From an uncultured Desulfatitalea sp. (GTDB lineage Bacteria; Desulfobacterota; Desulfobacteria; Desulfobacterales; Desulfosarcinaceae), in the NCBI GenBank assembly GCA_937868765.1, contig CALMNL010000005.1, forward strand, positions 366,957 through 430,956: 64,000 bases of DNA. Direction: 5' to 3'. Shown in pieces: positions 7,509 through 15,743 of this stretch. Under the pieces are notes generated by a model. The model did no database searches. It saw only the letters and a list, made by a program, of their open reading frames with translations, and was not told the origin of the DNA. Position 1 is the stretch's first letter. Every line of letters starts with the position of its first letter. A program made the translations under genes and the position numbers.

Positions 7509-9000
7509 GCGTCTCGATGATCGTTTGGCCAGGTCTTTGAAACACATACCCATCCAGCCCACGGAACCCCGTTGCCCGGGCATCGTCATCGCCGCTTTGC
7601 GGGGCGGGTCGGGCAAAACGATCTTTTCGGTCGGCATTATTGCCGCATTGCGAAATCGAGGCGCCACGGTTGCGCCCTTCAAAAAAGGTCCCGACTATAT
7701 CGATGCCGGCTGGTTGGCTTTGTCCGCCGGCCGGCCTTGTTATAACCTGGACACATTCCTGATCGACACCCCCACCATTCAGCAATCCTATCGAAGACAT
7801 AGCCGGCACACGGATGTGGCCGTGATCGAAGGCAACCGGGGGCTCTATGACTGCATCAACACCGAAGGCAAGACCTCCACGGCGGAACTGGCCAAGCTGC
7901 TCGACCTGCCGGTGATCCTGTGCCTGGATGTCACCAAGAGCACCCGCACCATGGCCGCCATCGTGGCCGGTTGCGTCCAGTTCGACCCCGGGCTGCGCAT
8001 CGCCGGGGTGGTGCTCAACCATGTGGCCGGCAGCCGGCACGAGCGCATCGTGAGGGACAGCGTCACCCGGTATTGCGGCATTCCGGTGCTGGGTGCGCTC
8101 CCCAAGCTGCGCCGCCAGATCTTCACGGAACGGCACATGGGACTGGTGCCCACCTATGAGCACCAGTGGGCTCAGGATGCGGTGGCCGCCATCGCCGAGC
8201 TGGCCGAAAAACATCTGGACCTGACGGCTATCTCCGAGATGATCGGCTTCAGGGGGACCGAGCGAACAGGCCGGTTTTCACTGCCTTCGGACGAAACGGA
8301 CGTCGCTGCGGGGAAGGCTTCGCCGCCGCTGGTGGCCGGCGATCGGCCGCGCATCGGCGTCTTGCGTGATTCGGCGTTTCAGTTTTACTACCCGGAGAAT
8401 TTGGACGCCCTGGTCCAGGCCGGTGCCGAGCTGGTGGTGACCAGCCCCCTGTTCGAAGACAATCTGCCGGAGGTGGATGCGCTTTACATCGGCGGCGGTT
8501 TCCCCGAGACCCACGCGGCGCGTCTGGCCAAGAATGTCACTTACCGCGAACAGCTCAGACAGTTGGCCGATGAGGGCCTGCCCATCTATGCCGAGTGCGG
8601 GGGACTGATGTATCTGGGCCGGGAGCTGGTCCTGGAGGAGGGCACCTTTCCCATGGCCGGCGTGCTGCCGGTCTCGTTCGGTTTCTCCAAACGCCCCCAG
8701 GGACACGGATACACCATCGTGCAGGTCGACCAGGCCAACCCCTTCTACGAGATCGGTCAATTCCTTCGTGGCCACGAGTTTCATTACTCCAGCGTGCGCG
8801 AAAGCGCCGAGGCCTGCGGCCCCACCGTTTTTAAGATGGAGCGCGGCAGTGGCCTGATCCCAGGCCGGGATGCCCTGTGCCGCAACAATGTCCTGGCCAC
8901 CTACACCCATATCCACGCCCTGGGTACGCCCCAGTGGGCGCCGGCCCTGGTTGCCCGGGCGCGGGCGTATCGAGGCAGCCGCCGGAAGCGCGAAAGCTGA
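7498..9000 (+). CDS. Cobyrinate a,c-diamide synthase family (CbiA/CobB), DsrN-type siroheme amidase
   Basis: ATP-dependent amidotransferase of 500 residues. An N-terminal dethiobiotin-synthetase-like domain has P-loop ALRGGSGKT (residues 33-41) and FKKGPDYIDAGW. A C-terminal class I glutamine amidotransferase domain carries the nucleophile near Cys367 in YAECGGLMYLG. CbiA amidates cobyrinate in B12 synthesis. The homologue encoded next to dsrD is named DsrN and is thought to amidate siroheme for DsrAB, and this location favours that role. The best in-frame start is GTG 7498. It lies in the loop of a small hairpin (7491-7508), with only weak ribosome-binding sequence upstream. TTG codons at 7525 and 7534 are alternatives. 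Confidence 0.92.
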   Translation: MSNGRLDDRLARSLKHIPIQPTEPRCPGIVIAALRGGSGKTIFSVGIIAALRNRGATVAPFKKGPDYIDAGWLALSAGRPCYNLDTFLIDTPTIQQSYRRHSRHTDVAVIEGNRGLYDCINTEGKTSTAELAKLLDLPVILCLDVTKSTRTMAAIVAGCVQFDPGLRIAGVVLNHVAGSRHERIVRDSVTRYCGIPVLGALPKLRRQIFTERHMGLVPTYEHQWAQDAVAAIAELAEKHLDLTAISEMIGFRGTERTGRFSLPSDETDVAAGKASPPLVAGDRPRIGVLRDSAFQFYYPENLDALVQAGAELVVTSPLFEDNLPEVDALYIGGGFPETHAARLAKNVTYREQLRQLADEGLPIYAECGGLMYLGRELVLEEGTFPMAGVLPVSFGFSKRPQGHGYTIVQVDQANPFYEIGQFLRGHEFHYSSVRESAEACGPTVFKMERGSGLIPGRDALCRNNVLATYTHIHALGTPQWAPALVARARAYRGSRRKRES

Positions 9001-9063
9001 AGCGCCAATCGTTCTGTACGACCTCCTGCGCGACGCGTGTTTCCAGCAATTCTCGGTGAACCT

Positions 9064-9128
9064 TGACCTGAACGCACTGTGCGCGCATTGGCTCCGAATG
9101 AATGCTGTTCAGCCAGAATCCCTGGCGT
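9064..9128 (+). repeat. Dispersed 65-bp upstream element, copy 1 (before met operon)
   Basis: 65 bases matching 34972-35036 at 62 positions. It contains the dyads CGCAC-T-GTGCG, GCTG-TT-CAGC and CTGAAC...GTTCAG. It ends exactly 13 bases before the TTGACA box of the met-operon promoter. The second copy has the same spacing to a TTGACA upstream of aroF. Confidence 0.85.
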
Positions 9129-9141
9129 GTTTCTGCGCTTG

Positions 9142-9170
9142 TTGACAATCGTCGTGCAAAGCCTTATTAA
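9142..9170 (+). promoter_or_regulatory. Promoter of the metYXW operon
   Basis: TTGACA (9142-9147), a 17-base spacer, and TATTAA (9165-9170, 4 of 6 to consensus). Transcription would start near 9177, about 12 bases before the first helix of the SAM riboswitch, which supports the assignment. Confidence 0.7.
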
Positions 9171-9188
9171 TTCCGGTCACTAACATAT

Positions 9189-9331
9189 TCATGTGGAGTG
9201 GCGCGAGGGAACTGGCCCTGTGACCGCCCGGCAACCTGACCATCAAGGTGCCAAATCCAGCCCCAATGGGGACACATGAGGTCTGAGGACAACATGGGTT
9301 GACAGACCTCTCCATCGTGAGAGGTTTTTTT
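9189..9331 (+). promoter_or_regulatory. SAM-I riboswitch (S-box) with terminator, upstream of metY
   Basis: P1 pairs TCATGTG (9189-9195) with CACATGA (9273-9279). The core has the S-box signatures GAGGGAACTGGCCC and CCCGGCAACC, then AAGGTGCCAAATCCAGC and a P4 hairpin CCCCAATGGGG. The expression platform is complete. GAGGTCTG (9278-9285) can pair with CAGACCTC (9303-9310) as antiterminator. ACCTCTC (9306-9312) pairs with GAGAGGT (9319-9325) followed by seven T (9325-9331) as terminator. S-box RNAs bind S-adenosylmethionine and switch off transcription when it is plentiful, which fits the methionine genes downstream. Confidence 0.95.
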
Positions 9332-9356
9332 GTTTCAAATCCAAGGAGGAAACGCC

Positions 9357-10655
9357 ATGACCGATACATATAAAGGCTTCGCCACCCAGGCCATCCACGG
9401 TGGGCACACGCCGGACAGTGACACCCGCTCCCGGGCCGTGCCCCTTTACCAGACCACGTCGTATACCTTCGACGACACCACCCACGCCGCCGATCTCTTC
9501 GGCCTGCGCAAGTTCGGCAACATCTACACCCGCATCATGAATCCCACCACCGACGTGCTGGAAAAGCGCGTGGCCGCGCTGGAGGGCGGGGTGGGCGCCT
9601 TGGCCGTGGCCTCCGGGCAGGCGGCCGAGACCCTGGCCATGCTGACCCTGGCCCAGGCCGGGGACGAAATCGTGGCCTCCACGGATCTTTACGGCGGCAC
9701 GGTCAGCCTGTTTACCCACACGCTGCCCAAGCTGGGCATCCGCGTCCGGTTCGTGGCCCCCGGCGACTTCAACGGCTGGGAGCAGGCCGTTACCGAAAAT
9801 ACCAAAGCCTTTTTCGTGGAGAGTATCGGCAACCCCAAGCTGGATATCGTGGATCTTGCCAGGATCGCCGCCATCGGCAAGGCCCGGGGTATTCCCCTGG
9901 TGGTGGACAACACCGTCACCACCCCCTATTTGCTGCGGCCCTTCGAGCACGGCGCCGCCATCGTCATCCACTCGGCCACCAAGTTCATCGGCGGCCACGG
10001 CACCTCCATCGGCGGCATCATCGTGGATTCGGGCAACTTCGACTGGGCGGCCTCGGGCCGTTTCGCATCATTCCTCAATCCCGACCCCGCTTACCACGGC
10101 CTGAAATTCTACGAAACCTTCGGTTCCATGACCTTTATTCTGCGGGCCCGGGTGCTCGGCCTGCGCGACATGGGCGCGGCCATCAGCCCGTTCAACGCCT
10201 GGCTGCTGCTTCAGGGGCTGGAGACCCTGGCACTGCGCATGGAGCGTCACAGCGCCAACGGCCTGGCCGTGGCCCAATGGCTGGAGAAGCACAGCTGCGT
10301 GGCCTGGGTACGTTATCCGGGGCTTGCCGCTTCGCCCACCTTCGCCCTCAAGGAGAAGTATTTGCCCAAAGGCCAGGGCGCCATGGTAGGCTTCGGCATC
10401 CGCGGGGGACGGGAAGCCGCGGTGAAATTCATCGAGAGCTGCAAGCTCTTCAGCCACCTGGCCAATATCGGCGATGCCAAGAGCCTGGTGATCCACCCGG
10501 CCTCCACCACCCACGAGCAGTTGAGCGAGGCAGAACAGCGGGCCGCGGGCGTGACCCCCGATTTCATCCGGCTCAGCGTGGGCATCGAGGATATCGAAGA
10601 TATCCTGGCCGATCTGGACCAGGCCCTGAACGCCGGCGTAGGATGCACGTTGTAA
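9357..10655 (+). CDS. metY: O-acetylhomoserine sulfhydrylase
   Basis: PLP enzyme of the Cys/Met metabolism family, 432 residues, making homocysteine from O-acetylhomoserine and sulfide. Typical features are TQAIHGGHTPD at the N-terminus, the PLP-lysine segment SATKFIGGHGTS, VESIGNPKLDI, and the C-terminal LVIHPASTTHEQL and FIRLSVGIED. ATG 9357 is preceded by AAGGAGGAAACGCC. An upstream in-frame TTG at 9330 lies inside the riboswitch terminator and is rejected. It is the first gene of the met operon. Direct sulfhydrylation suits an organism that produces sulfide. Confidence 0.96.
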   Translation: MTDTYKGFATQAIHGGHTPDSDTRSRAVPLYQTTSYTFDDTTHAADLFGLRKFGNIYTRIMNPTTDVLEKRVAALEGGVGALAVASGQAAETLAMLTLAQAGDEIVASTDLYGGTVSLFTHTLPKLGIRVRFVAPGDFNGWEQAVTENTKAFFVESIGNPKLDIVDLARIAAIGKARGIPLVVDNTVTTPYLLRPFEHGAAIVIHSATKFIGGHGTSIGGIIVDSGNFDWAASGRFASFLNPDPAYHGLKFYETFGSMTFILRARVLGLRDMGAAISPFNAWLLLQGLETLALRMERHSANGLAVAQWLEKHSCVAWVRYPGLAASPTFALKEKYLPKGQGAMVGFGIRGGREAAVKFIESCKLFSHLANIGDAKSLVIHPASTTHEQLSEAEQRAAGVTPDFIRLSVGIEDIEDILADLDQALNAGVGCTL

Positions 10656-10669
10656 GATAAAGGATTCCC

Positions 10670-11809
10670 ATGGATCGCAATTCGGTTGGCATTGTCACGC
10701 CACAAAAGTTTACGTTCGGCAGCGTGGAAGATCCCATGGTGCTGGAGTCGGGGCGCAGCCTGGGGCCGGTGGAGATCGTCTACGAGACCTACGGCCAGCC
10801 CGATGCGGACCGCGCCAACGCCATATTGATCTGCCACGCCCTGTCGGGCAACCACCACGCGGCTGGATATCACGATCCCCACGATCCCCAGACCGGCTGG
10901 TGGGACACCATGATCGGTCCGGGCAAGGCCTTCGATACCCGCCGCTACTGGGTGATCTGCGCCAACATCATCGGCGGGTGCAAAGGCTCCACCGGTCCCG
11001 CGAGCATCGATGCGGCCACCGGCAAGCCGTACGGCCTGAACTTTCCCATTGTGACCGTGGGCGATATGGTGGAGGCTCAGAAACGGTTGGTCGACCACCT
11101 GGGCATTGCCCGGCTGTACAGTATCGCCGGCGGCTCCATGGGCGGCTTCCAGGTGCTGGAATGGGCCTTGCGCTATCCCCAGATGGTGCGCTCGGCCATC
11201 TGCATCGCTTCGGCGGCCCGGCTCTCGGCCCAGGCCATCGCGTTCAACAGCGTCGGCCGCAGCGCCATCACCCGCGATCCGGATTGGAAACAGGGGGCTT
11301 ACGACGGCAAGGGGCCCGAGCACGGCCTGGCCACCGCGCGCATGGTGGGTCACATCACCTATCTGTCGGAAATGCTGCTGGACAGCAAGTTCGGCCGGCG
11401 CCTGCAGTCGGCCAGCCGGCTCAGTTACAATTTCACCACAGAGTTCGCCATCGAAAGCTACCTGAACCACAAGGGCAGCGCGTTCACCCATCGGTTCGAC
11501 GCCAACAGCTACCTCTACATCACCAAGGCCATGGATTACTTCGATATCAGCCGTTCCTACGGACCGCTCAAGGAGGCCTTCGCCCAGGTGACGGCCCGCT
11601 GCCTGTTTGTCTCCTACAGCAGCGACTGGCTCTTTCCCACCAGCCAGACCAAGGAGATGGTGCGCGCATTGCTCGGCAACGGCAAGCCGGTATCGTTCAT
11701 CGAGATCGATTCGCCTTATGGCCATGACGCTTTCCTGGTGGAGGTGGAAAAGCTTTCGCGCATCATCACGGGCTTCCTTTCGGGCGTGCCCCAGGAGGTG
11801 GCCCCATGA
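10670..11809 (+). CDS. metX: Homoserine O-acetyltransferase
   Basis: Alpha/beta-hydrolase acyltransferase, 379 residues, that activates homoserine with acetyl-CoA to provide the MetY substrate. Visible elements are the substrate loop ICHALSGNHHAAG, the nucleophile elbow AGGSMGGFQVLEW, and the late Asp/His of the triad in SSDWLFPT and YGHDAFL. ATG 10670 follows AAAGGATTCCC. Its last four bases overlap the metW start (ATGA), so the two are translationally coupled. Confidence 0.96.
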   Translation: MDRNSVGIVTPQKFTFGSVEDPMVLESGRSLGPVEIVYETYGQPDADRANAILICHALSGNHHAAGYHDPHDPQTGWWDTMIGPGKAFDTRRYWVICANIIGGCKGSTGPASIDAATGKPYGLNFPIVTVGDMVEAQKRLVDHLGIARLYSIAGGSMGGFQVLEWALRYPQMVRSAICIASAARLSAQAIAFNSVGRSAITRDPDWKQGAYDGKGPEHGLATARMVGHITYLSEMLLDSKFGRRLQSASRLSYNFTTEFAIESYLNHKGSAFTHRFDANSYLYITKAMDYFDISRSYGPLKEAFAQVTARCLFVSYSSDWLFPTSQTKEMVRALLGNGKPVSFIEIDSPYGHDAFLVEVEKLSRIITGFLSGVPQEVAP

Positions 11810-12426
11810 ACGAGCGCTATGTGGACCGCCTCAGCCGCACGGACCGCGACGTGATCCTGACCCTGGTGCCCGAAGGGGTGACGGTGCTGGACCTGGGCTG
11901 CGGCGATTGCAGCCTGCTGGCGGAGCTGGCCGCCAAACGCAAGATCCGCGGTACGGGCGTGGATATCCGCGGCGAACAGCTGGTCGACGGCCTGGCCCAT
12001 GGCTTCAATGTCTACCAGGGCGACCTGGACGAAGGCCTGATGGACTTTCCCGACAACTCCTACGACTACGTGATTCTGAACCAGACCCTGCAGGTGGTCA
12101 AAAAGCCGCTGCGGGTGCTCACCGAGATGCTGCGCATCGGGCGTTTCGGCATCGTCGGCTTTCCCAACTTCGCCCAGTGGCGGCTGCGCAGCGGGCTTTT
12201 CTTCGGCGGGCGGGCCCCCAAGTCGCCGGCCCTGCCCTTCGAATGGTACGACACCCCCAATATCCGGGTGCTCTCCATCCGCGATTTCTTCGATTACTGC
12301 CGCCGGCAGTCGCTCCGGGTGACCCAGGAGCGCTACCTGGTGGCCGGCCGGTGGGTGACCCGGGCGCCCATTATCGTTACCAATCTGCTGGCCCACATCG
12401 GCCTGTTCGTGATAACCCGTAAATGA
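11806..12426 (+). CDS. metW: Methionine biosynthesis protein MetW
   Basis: SAM-methyltransferase-fold protein of the MetW family, 206 residues. The glycine-rich motif [16 protein letters not shown] lies near residues 25-40, followed by [13 protein letters not shown]. It ends with the family-typical [20 protein letters not shown]. MetW commonly accompanies MetX and is needed for its acyltransferase activity in several proteobacteria. It overlaps metX by four bases. The next gene begins 26 bases after its stop. Confidence 0.95.
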   Translation: MNERYVDRLSRTDRDVILTLVPEGVTVLDLGCGDCSLLAELAAKRKIRGTGVDIRGEQLVDGLAHGFNVYQGDLDEGLMDFPDNSYDYVILNQTLQVVKKPLRVLTEMLRIGRFGIVGFPNFAQWRLRSGLFFGGRAPKSPALPFEWYDTPNIRVLSIRDFFDYCRRQSLRVTQERYLVAGRWVTRAPIIVTNLLAHIGLFVITRK

Positions 12427-12452
12427 AAAATCTATCGATGAAAGGAGGCTTC

Positions 12453-13184
12453 ATGCCAACCGACCCAAAGCATGCCATCGGCCCGAATCTGAATCGCCGG
12501 GAATTTTTGGGTGCGTCCATGGGGGCCGCCCTCCTGGTTACCCTCGGCGGCGTTCTCTCCTGTTCGGGCAGGAAGGGCACGGTGCCCACGCTGTCGGCCC
12601 TGCCTTACGGCGAAAGCGACCTCGCGCCGGTCATCTCGGCCAAAACCATCCAATTTCACTACGGCAAGCACCACAAGGGCTATGTGGAGAAGCTCAACAA
12701 ACTCACCAGCGGCACTGCGTTCGCGGATCTACCCCTGGCGGATATTATCGCCGCCACGGCCGGGCAGTCCGACCAGCAGGCGGTCTTCAACAATGCCGCC
12801 CAGGTCTGGAACCACGATTTCTACTGGCGCAGCCTGCGTCCCAAAGGCGGGGGGACGCCGCCATCGGCATTGAAGCAAAGATTGGAGGCCTCCTTCGGAA
12901 GCATTGAGAAGTGCAAGGAGGCACTGGCCGCCGCGGCCAACGGCCAGTTCGGCAGCGGTTGGGCCTGGCTGGTTCAAGACGGCGATCGACTCAAGGTGCT
13001 CCGCACCGCCAACGCCGACCTGCCGTTGACCCAGGGGTTGCGTCCGCTGCTGAACATCGACGTGTGGGAGCACGCCTACTATCTGGATTACCAGAATCGG
13101 CGGGCCGATCATGTCCAGGCGGTGCTCGACAAGCTGATCAACTGGGAGTTTGCGGAGAAGAATTTGTTGACTCAAGCCACATGA
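12453..13184 (+). CDS. sodB: Exported iron-type superoxide dismutase (Tat signal)
   Basis: Fe/Mn superoxide dismutase, 243 residues from ATG 12453, which has AAAGGAGGCTTC directly upstream. An earlier ATG at 12423 overlapping metW lacks such a site. The N-terminus carries a twin-arginine motif ([11 protein letters not shown]) and a hydrophobic segment ending GVLSC, so export by Tat and possible lipidation at Cys are likely. Metal ligands are visible in [19 protein letters not shown] and [18 protein letters not shown] is the iron-type signature. It would detoxify superoxide in the periplasm of an anaerobe. It sits within the met operon and its stop overlaps rlmN (ATGA). Confidence 0.92.
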   Translation: MPTDPKHAIGPNLNRREFLGASMGAALLVTLGGVLSCSGRKGTVPTLSALPYGESDLAPVISAKTIQFHYGKHHKGYVEKLNKLTSGTAFADLPLADIIAATAGQSDQQAVFNNAAQVWNHDFYWRSLRPKGGGTPPSALKQRLEASFGSIEKCKEALAAAANGQFGSGWAWLVQDGDRLKVLRTANADLPLTQGLRPLLNIDVWEHAYYLDYQNRRADHVQAVLDKLINWEFAEKNLLTQAT

Positions 13185-14209
13185 ACCTGTTGGAACTCAC
13201 CTACGCTCAGTTGCTGGCCCAATTCCAGCGACGCTATGCCAGGGGCGCCTTTCACGCGGCGGCCCTCTACCGGGCCTTTTACACCCAGACGGATTGCGAT
13301 CCCGCACGGCTGCAGGCCTTCGCCGCCTCGCCGGAGTTGGCACAGCGGGTGCGCGACGATCTGGAAACGCAGCGTCCGCGCATCGTGGACCGGCGCAGCC
13401 AGGAGGACGTGACCAAGTTGCTCTTCCGGCTGGCCGACGGGCTGGCGGTGGAGACGGTGGTGGTGCCCATGACCCATCACACCACGGTGTGCGTCTCCTG
13501 CCAGGTGGGGTGCGCCATGGGCTGCCGCTTGTGCGAAACCGGCCGCATGGGATTGCGGCGCTCGCTCACCGCGTCGGAAATCGTGGCCCAGGTACATGCG
13601 GTCAAACTGGACTTGGGCTTTCCGGTCCGCAATGTGGTCTTTATGGGCATGGGCGAGCCCCTGGACAATTTCGACGCCGTGATCCAGGCCATTCGGGTTC
13701 TGGAAGATCAGCGTGGCCTTTCTATCGCCAAGCGCCGCATCACGGTCTCCACCTGCGGCCGGGTGGACGGCATTCGGCGCCTGGCAGCCCTGGACTGGCC
13801 GCAGCTCAAGCTGGCCGTGAGCCTCAATGCCGCCGACGACGAAACGCGCGCTTTCCTCATGCCGATCAACCGGCGCTTCGACCTGGCGACCCTAAAACAG
13901 GCCCTGCAGGATTATCCCCTGGCCCGGGGCAATGTGCTGCTCATGGAGTATGTGGTGATCGGCGGGGTCAACGACCGGGTGGCCGATGCCCAGCGCCTGG
14001 CAACATACCTTGCGGGACTGCCGGCGCGGCTCAACCTGATCGCCTACAACCCCCGTCGGGAGTCGCCTTTTGCGGCCCCGTCGCCGGAAAGCCTGCAGCG
14101 TTTCCACCAGGCGCTTGTGGAGCGAAAGATCTTCGTGCGATTGCGGCGCTCCAAGGGTGCCGGCATCCGGGCGGCCTGCGGTCAGCTGGGGGCCGCTATT
14201 AATCTTTGA
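13181..14209 (+). CDS. rlmN: RlmN/Cfr-family radical SAM RNA methyltransferase
   Basis: Predicted 342 residues. The radical SAM cluster motif is CAMGCRLC (CxxxCxxC), followed by [13 protein letters not shown] and STCGRVDGI. The C-terminal AACGQLGAA holds the cysteine that acts in methyl transfer in RlmN. RlmN methylates A2503 of 23S rRNA and A37 of some tRNAs using two SAM molecules. The motif region ([18 protein letters not shown]) differs somewhat from E. coli RlmN, so a paralogue with another RNA target is possible. ATG 13181 overlaps the sod stop by four bases, which places it in the SAM-riboswitch transcript. Confidence 0.88.
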   Translation: MNLLELTYAQLLAQFQRRYARGAFHAAALYRAFYTQTDCDPARLQAFAASPELAQRVRDDLETQRPRIVDRRSQEDVTKLLFRLADGLAVETVVVPMTHHTTVCVSCQVGCAMGCRLCETGRMGLRRSLTASEIVAQVHAVKLDLGFPVRNVVFMGMGEPLDNFDAVIQAIRVLEDQRGLSIAKRRITVSTCGRVDGIRRLAALDWPQLKLAVSLNAADDETRAFLMPINRRFDLATLKQALQDYPLARGNVLLMEYVVIGGVNDRVADAQRLATYLAGLPARLNLIAYNPRRESPFAAPSPESLQRFHQALVERKIFVRLRRSKGAGIRAACGQLGAAINL

Positions 14210-14711
14210 CGCTCGATGGCCCGCAATCGTGAGACTCTAATATAGAAGATCCGGCCGGCGAGCATTTCCCGGTGAGATCGCTGATCTGGATGCGCCATAC
14301 GCGCAGCCCGGCGGGCGGGGCCGGCACGGCGGGCGGGGTCCCTTCGGCATATTGGCGCACGATAAAGTCCAGCCCGAGCGCTTTTTCTTCCAATGTGACA
14401 AGTTCTTCCACGCGACCGTTGCCGACCACGCTGAAATAAGCAAAACCCCAGCCGCAGGGGTCCGCGCTTCGGGCCACGAGCCCTGCATCGCAAGTCATGG
14501 TGAAGCACACCTGCGGATTCCGGCGGATAAAATCGATCTTCTGCCCGGCACCGGCGGTGTGCACATAAAGGCAGCGGCCGTCATAACCGAAGCAGACGGG
14601 GATGACATAGGGCTTGTCGTCCCGGCACATTGCCAGGTAGCACACCCGGCAGCGCGCGATGACCGCATCGATCTCGTCGCGGCGGGAGATCTCTTTGTCC
14701 TTACGAAACAT
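14199..14711 (-). CDS. Pyridoxamine 5'-phosphate oxidase-like flavin protein
   Basis: A 170-residue split-barrel protein of the PPOX-like superfamily, close in pattern to the NimA-type and general stress FMN-binding proteins. The N-terminal MFRKDKEI and the sequence CYLAMCRDDKPYVIPVCFGYDGRCLYVHTA form the FMN-binding barrel core. Substrate is unknown; such proteins bind FMN, heme or F420. It overlaps the convergent rlmN end by 11 bases. It lies 20 bases downstream of the PilZ-protein gene on the same strand, probably in one transcript. Confidence 0.85.
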   Translation of the reverse strand: MFRKDKEISRRDEIDAVIARCRVCYLAMCRDDKPYVIPVCFGYDGRCLYVHTAGAGQKIDFIRRNPQVCFTMTCDAGLVARSADPCGWGFAYFSVVGNGRVEELVTLEEKALGLDFIVRQYAEGTPPAVPAPPAGLRVWRIQISDLTGKCSPAGSSILESHDCGPSSVKD

Positions 14712-14731
14712 GGTGCATCCTGTAAGTGCCC

Positions 14732-15490
14732 TTATTCATTTTCTTCGGCCTGGGGATTCTCTGCAACGGCCGTCTGCAGCAGTGTATCGAGAGCGCTCAA
14801 GTCGCCTTGGTTCAAAGCATCGAAGACGAAGGTGACCCGCATGGCCGCCGGACAGCCGTTGGGCTGCCATTCGGTGACGTTGACCCGCAGCAGCCGGCAA
14901 CACAGGCCGCTCATTAAGGGGGTGGCGTGGTCCTGGGCCAGCAGGGTCACGCGCATGCCGCAGGCCATCAGCAGTTCGGGGGAATAGGTGATCAATTCCA
15001 GTAAAATACCGCCCCGGCTGATATTGATCATCGAAGCCTCCATGGAGACGCCCTGGACATCGATCCATACTTTGGTCTGGGGGATGTAGAAACGCTGGTC
15101 TTTTCTCCACTTGCGCGGATCGCAGACTTCGTTGATTTTTTCGATGAGATCGGCGGGCCGAACGCGCAGGGCCACCACATGCTGGAAGCCCAACTGCCGC
15201 AGGCGCAGCTGATCGTCGCCGTTTTCGTCTTCGGACAAGATGATGAAAGGCGTCATTTCGTTGTGCGCGGTTTCGGCTAATTTCGCTTTGAGCTCGACGG
15301 CCGGCATGTCGATCAGCCGGGTGGTGACGATTACCACGTCGAAAGGATTCATGTTCAGTTCGCACAGGGCATGGCAGCCGTTATCGCTTTCGAAAAACTC
15401 CACGTCGCTCAATTCCGAGAAGATATACTTTTTGATCAGCGCACGGGTGGAGCGGTTGGGGTGTATCAGCAGGATTTGACGAATACGCAT
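14732..15490 (-). CDS. Degenerate receiver domain fused to PilZ domain
   Basis: A 252-residue protein from ATG 15490, preceded on the minus strand by AAGGAGCTGACTGTT. Residues 1-120 look like a response-regulator fold (ILLIHPNRSTRALI, FDVVIVTTRLIDMP), but the acidic pocket and phospho-Asp positions are occupied by other residues. The domain is therefore unlikely to be phosphorylated. The second half carries a PilZ-like INISRGGILLEL (NxSxxG) with basic residues upstream (RKWRKDQR), which could bind cyclic di-GMP. It probably acts in c-di-GMP signalling to motility or surface functions. The longer frame to 15556 is not favoured. Confidence 0.8.
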   Translation of the reverse strand: MRIRQILLIHPNRSTRALIKKYIFSELSDVEFFESDNGCHALCELNMNPFDVVIVTTRLIDMPAVELKAKLAETAHNEMTPFIILSEDENGDDQLRLRQLGFQHVVALRVRPADLIEKINEVCDPRKWRKDQRFYIPQTKVWIDVQGVSMEASMINISRGGILLELITYSPELLMACGMRVTLLAQDHATPLMSGLCCRLLRVNVTEWQPNGCPAAMRVTFVFDALNQGDLSALDTLLQTAVAENPQAEENE

Positions 15491-15743
15491 AACAGTCAGC
15501 TCCTTGCGGAAAGCAATGGGAACGACCCGATTCGGACTTGCGCAAGAGAAGTCCACTTATGTTCGAAAGGCAGCGATTCAGCTCAGGCTTCCGCGCGGGG
15601 CGGCGTGTCAAATGGAGAAGTCGAATTCTCTATAGCACAAGAATATGACCCTGCGCAATTAATGCGATGGCGTGCGCGACAAATTCTTTGCTCTTCGTGG
15701 ATGCCGATCTCGATCCGCCGGGCGGCGGGGCCGGCGCCCGGCT

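Noticed and set aside
9330..9356. Upstream start of metY at TTG 9330
   Set aside because: It lies inside the riboswitch terminator T-run, while ATG 9357 has an ideal AAGGAGG site and the family N-terminus.
10313..11725. 470-residue open frame on the minus strand across metY/metX
   Set aside because: It is the mirror of two well-identified genes, is low-complexity in composition, has no ribosome-binding site and no family features. GC-rich DNA yields many such frames here.
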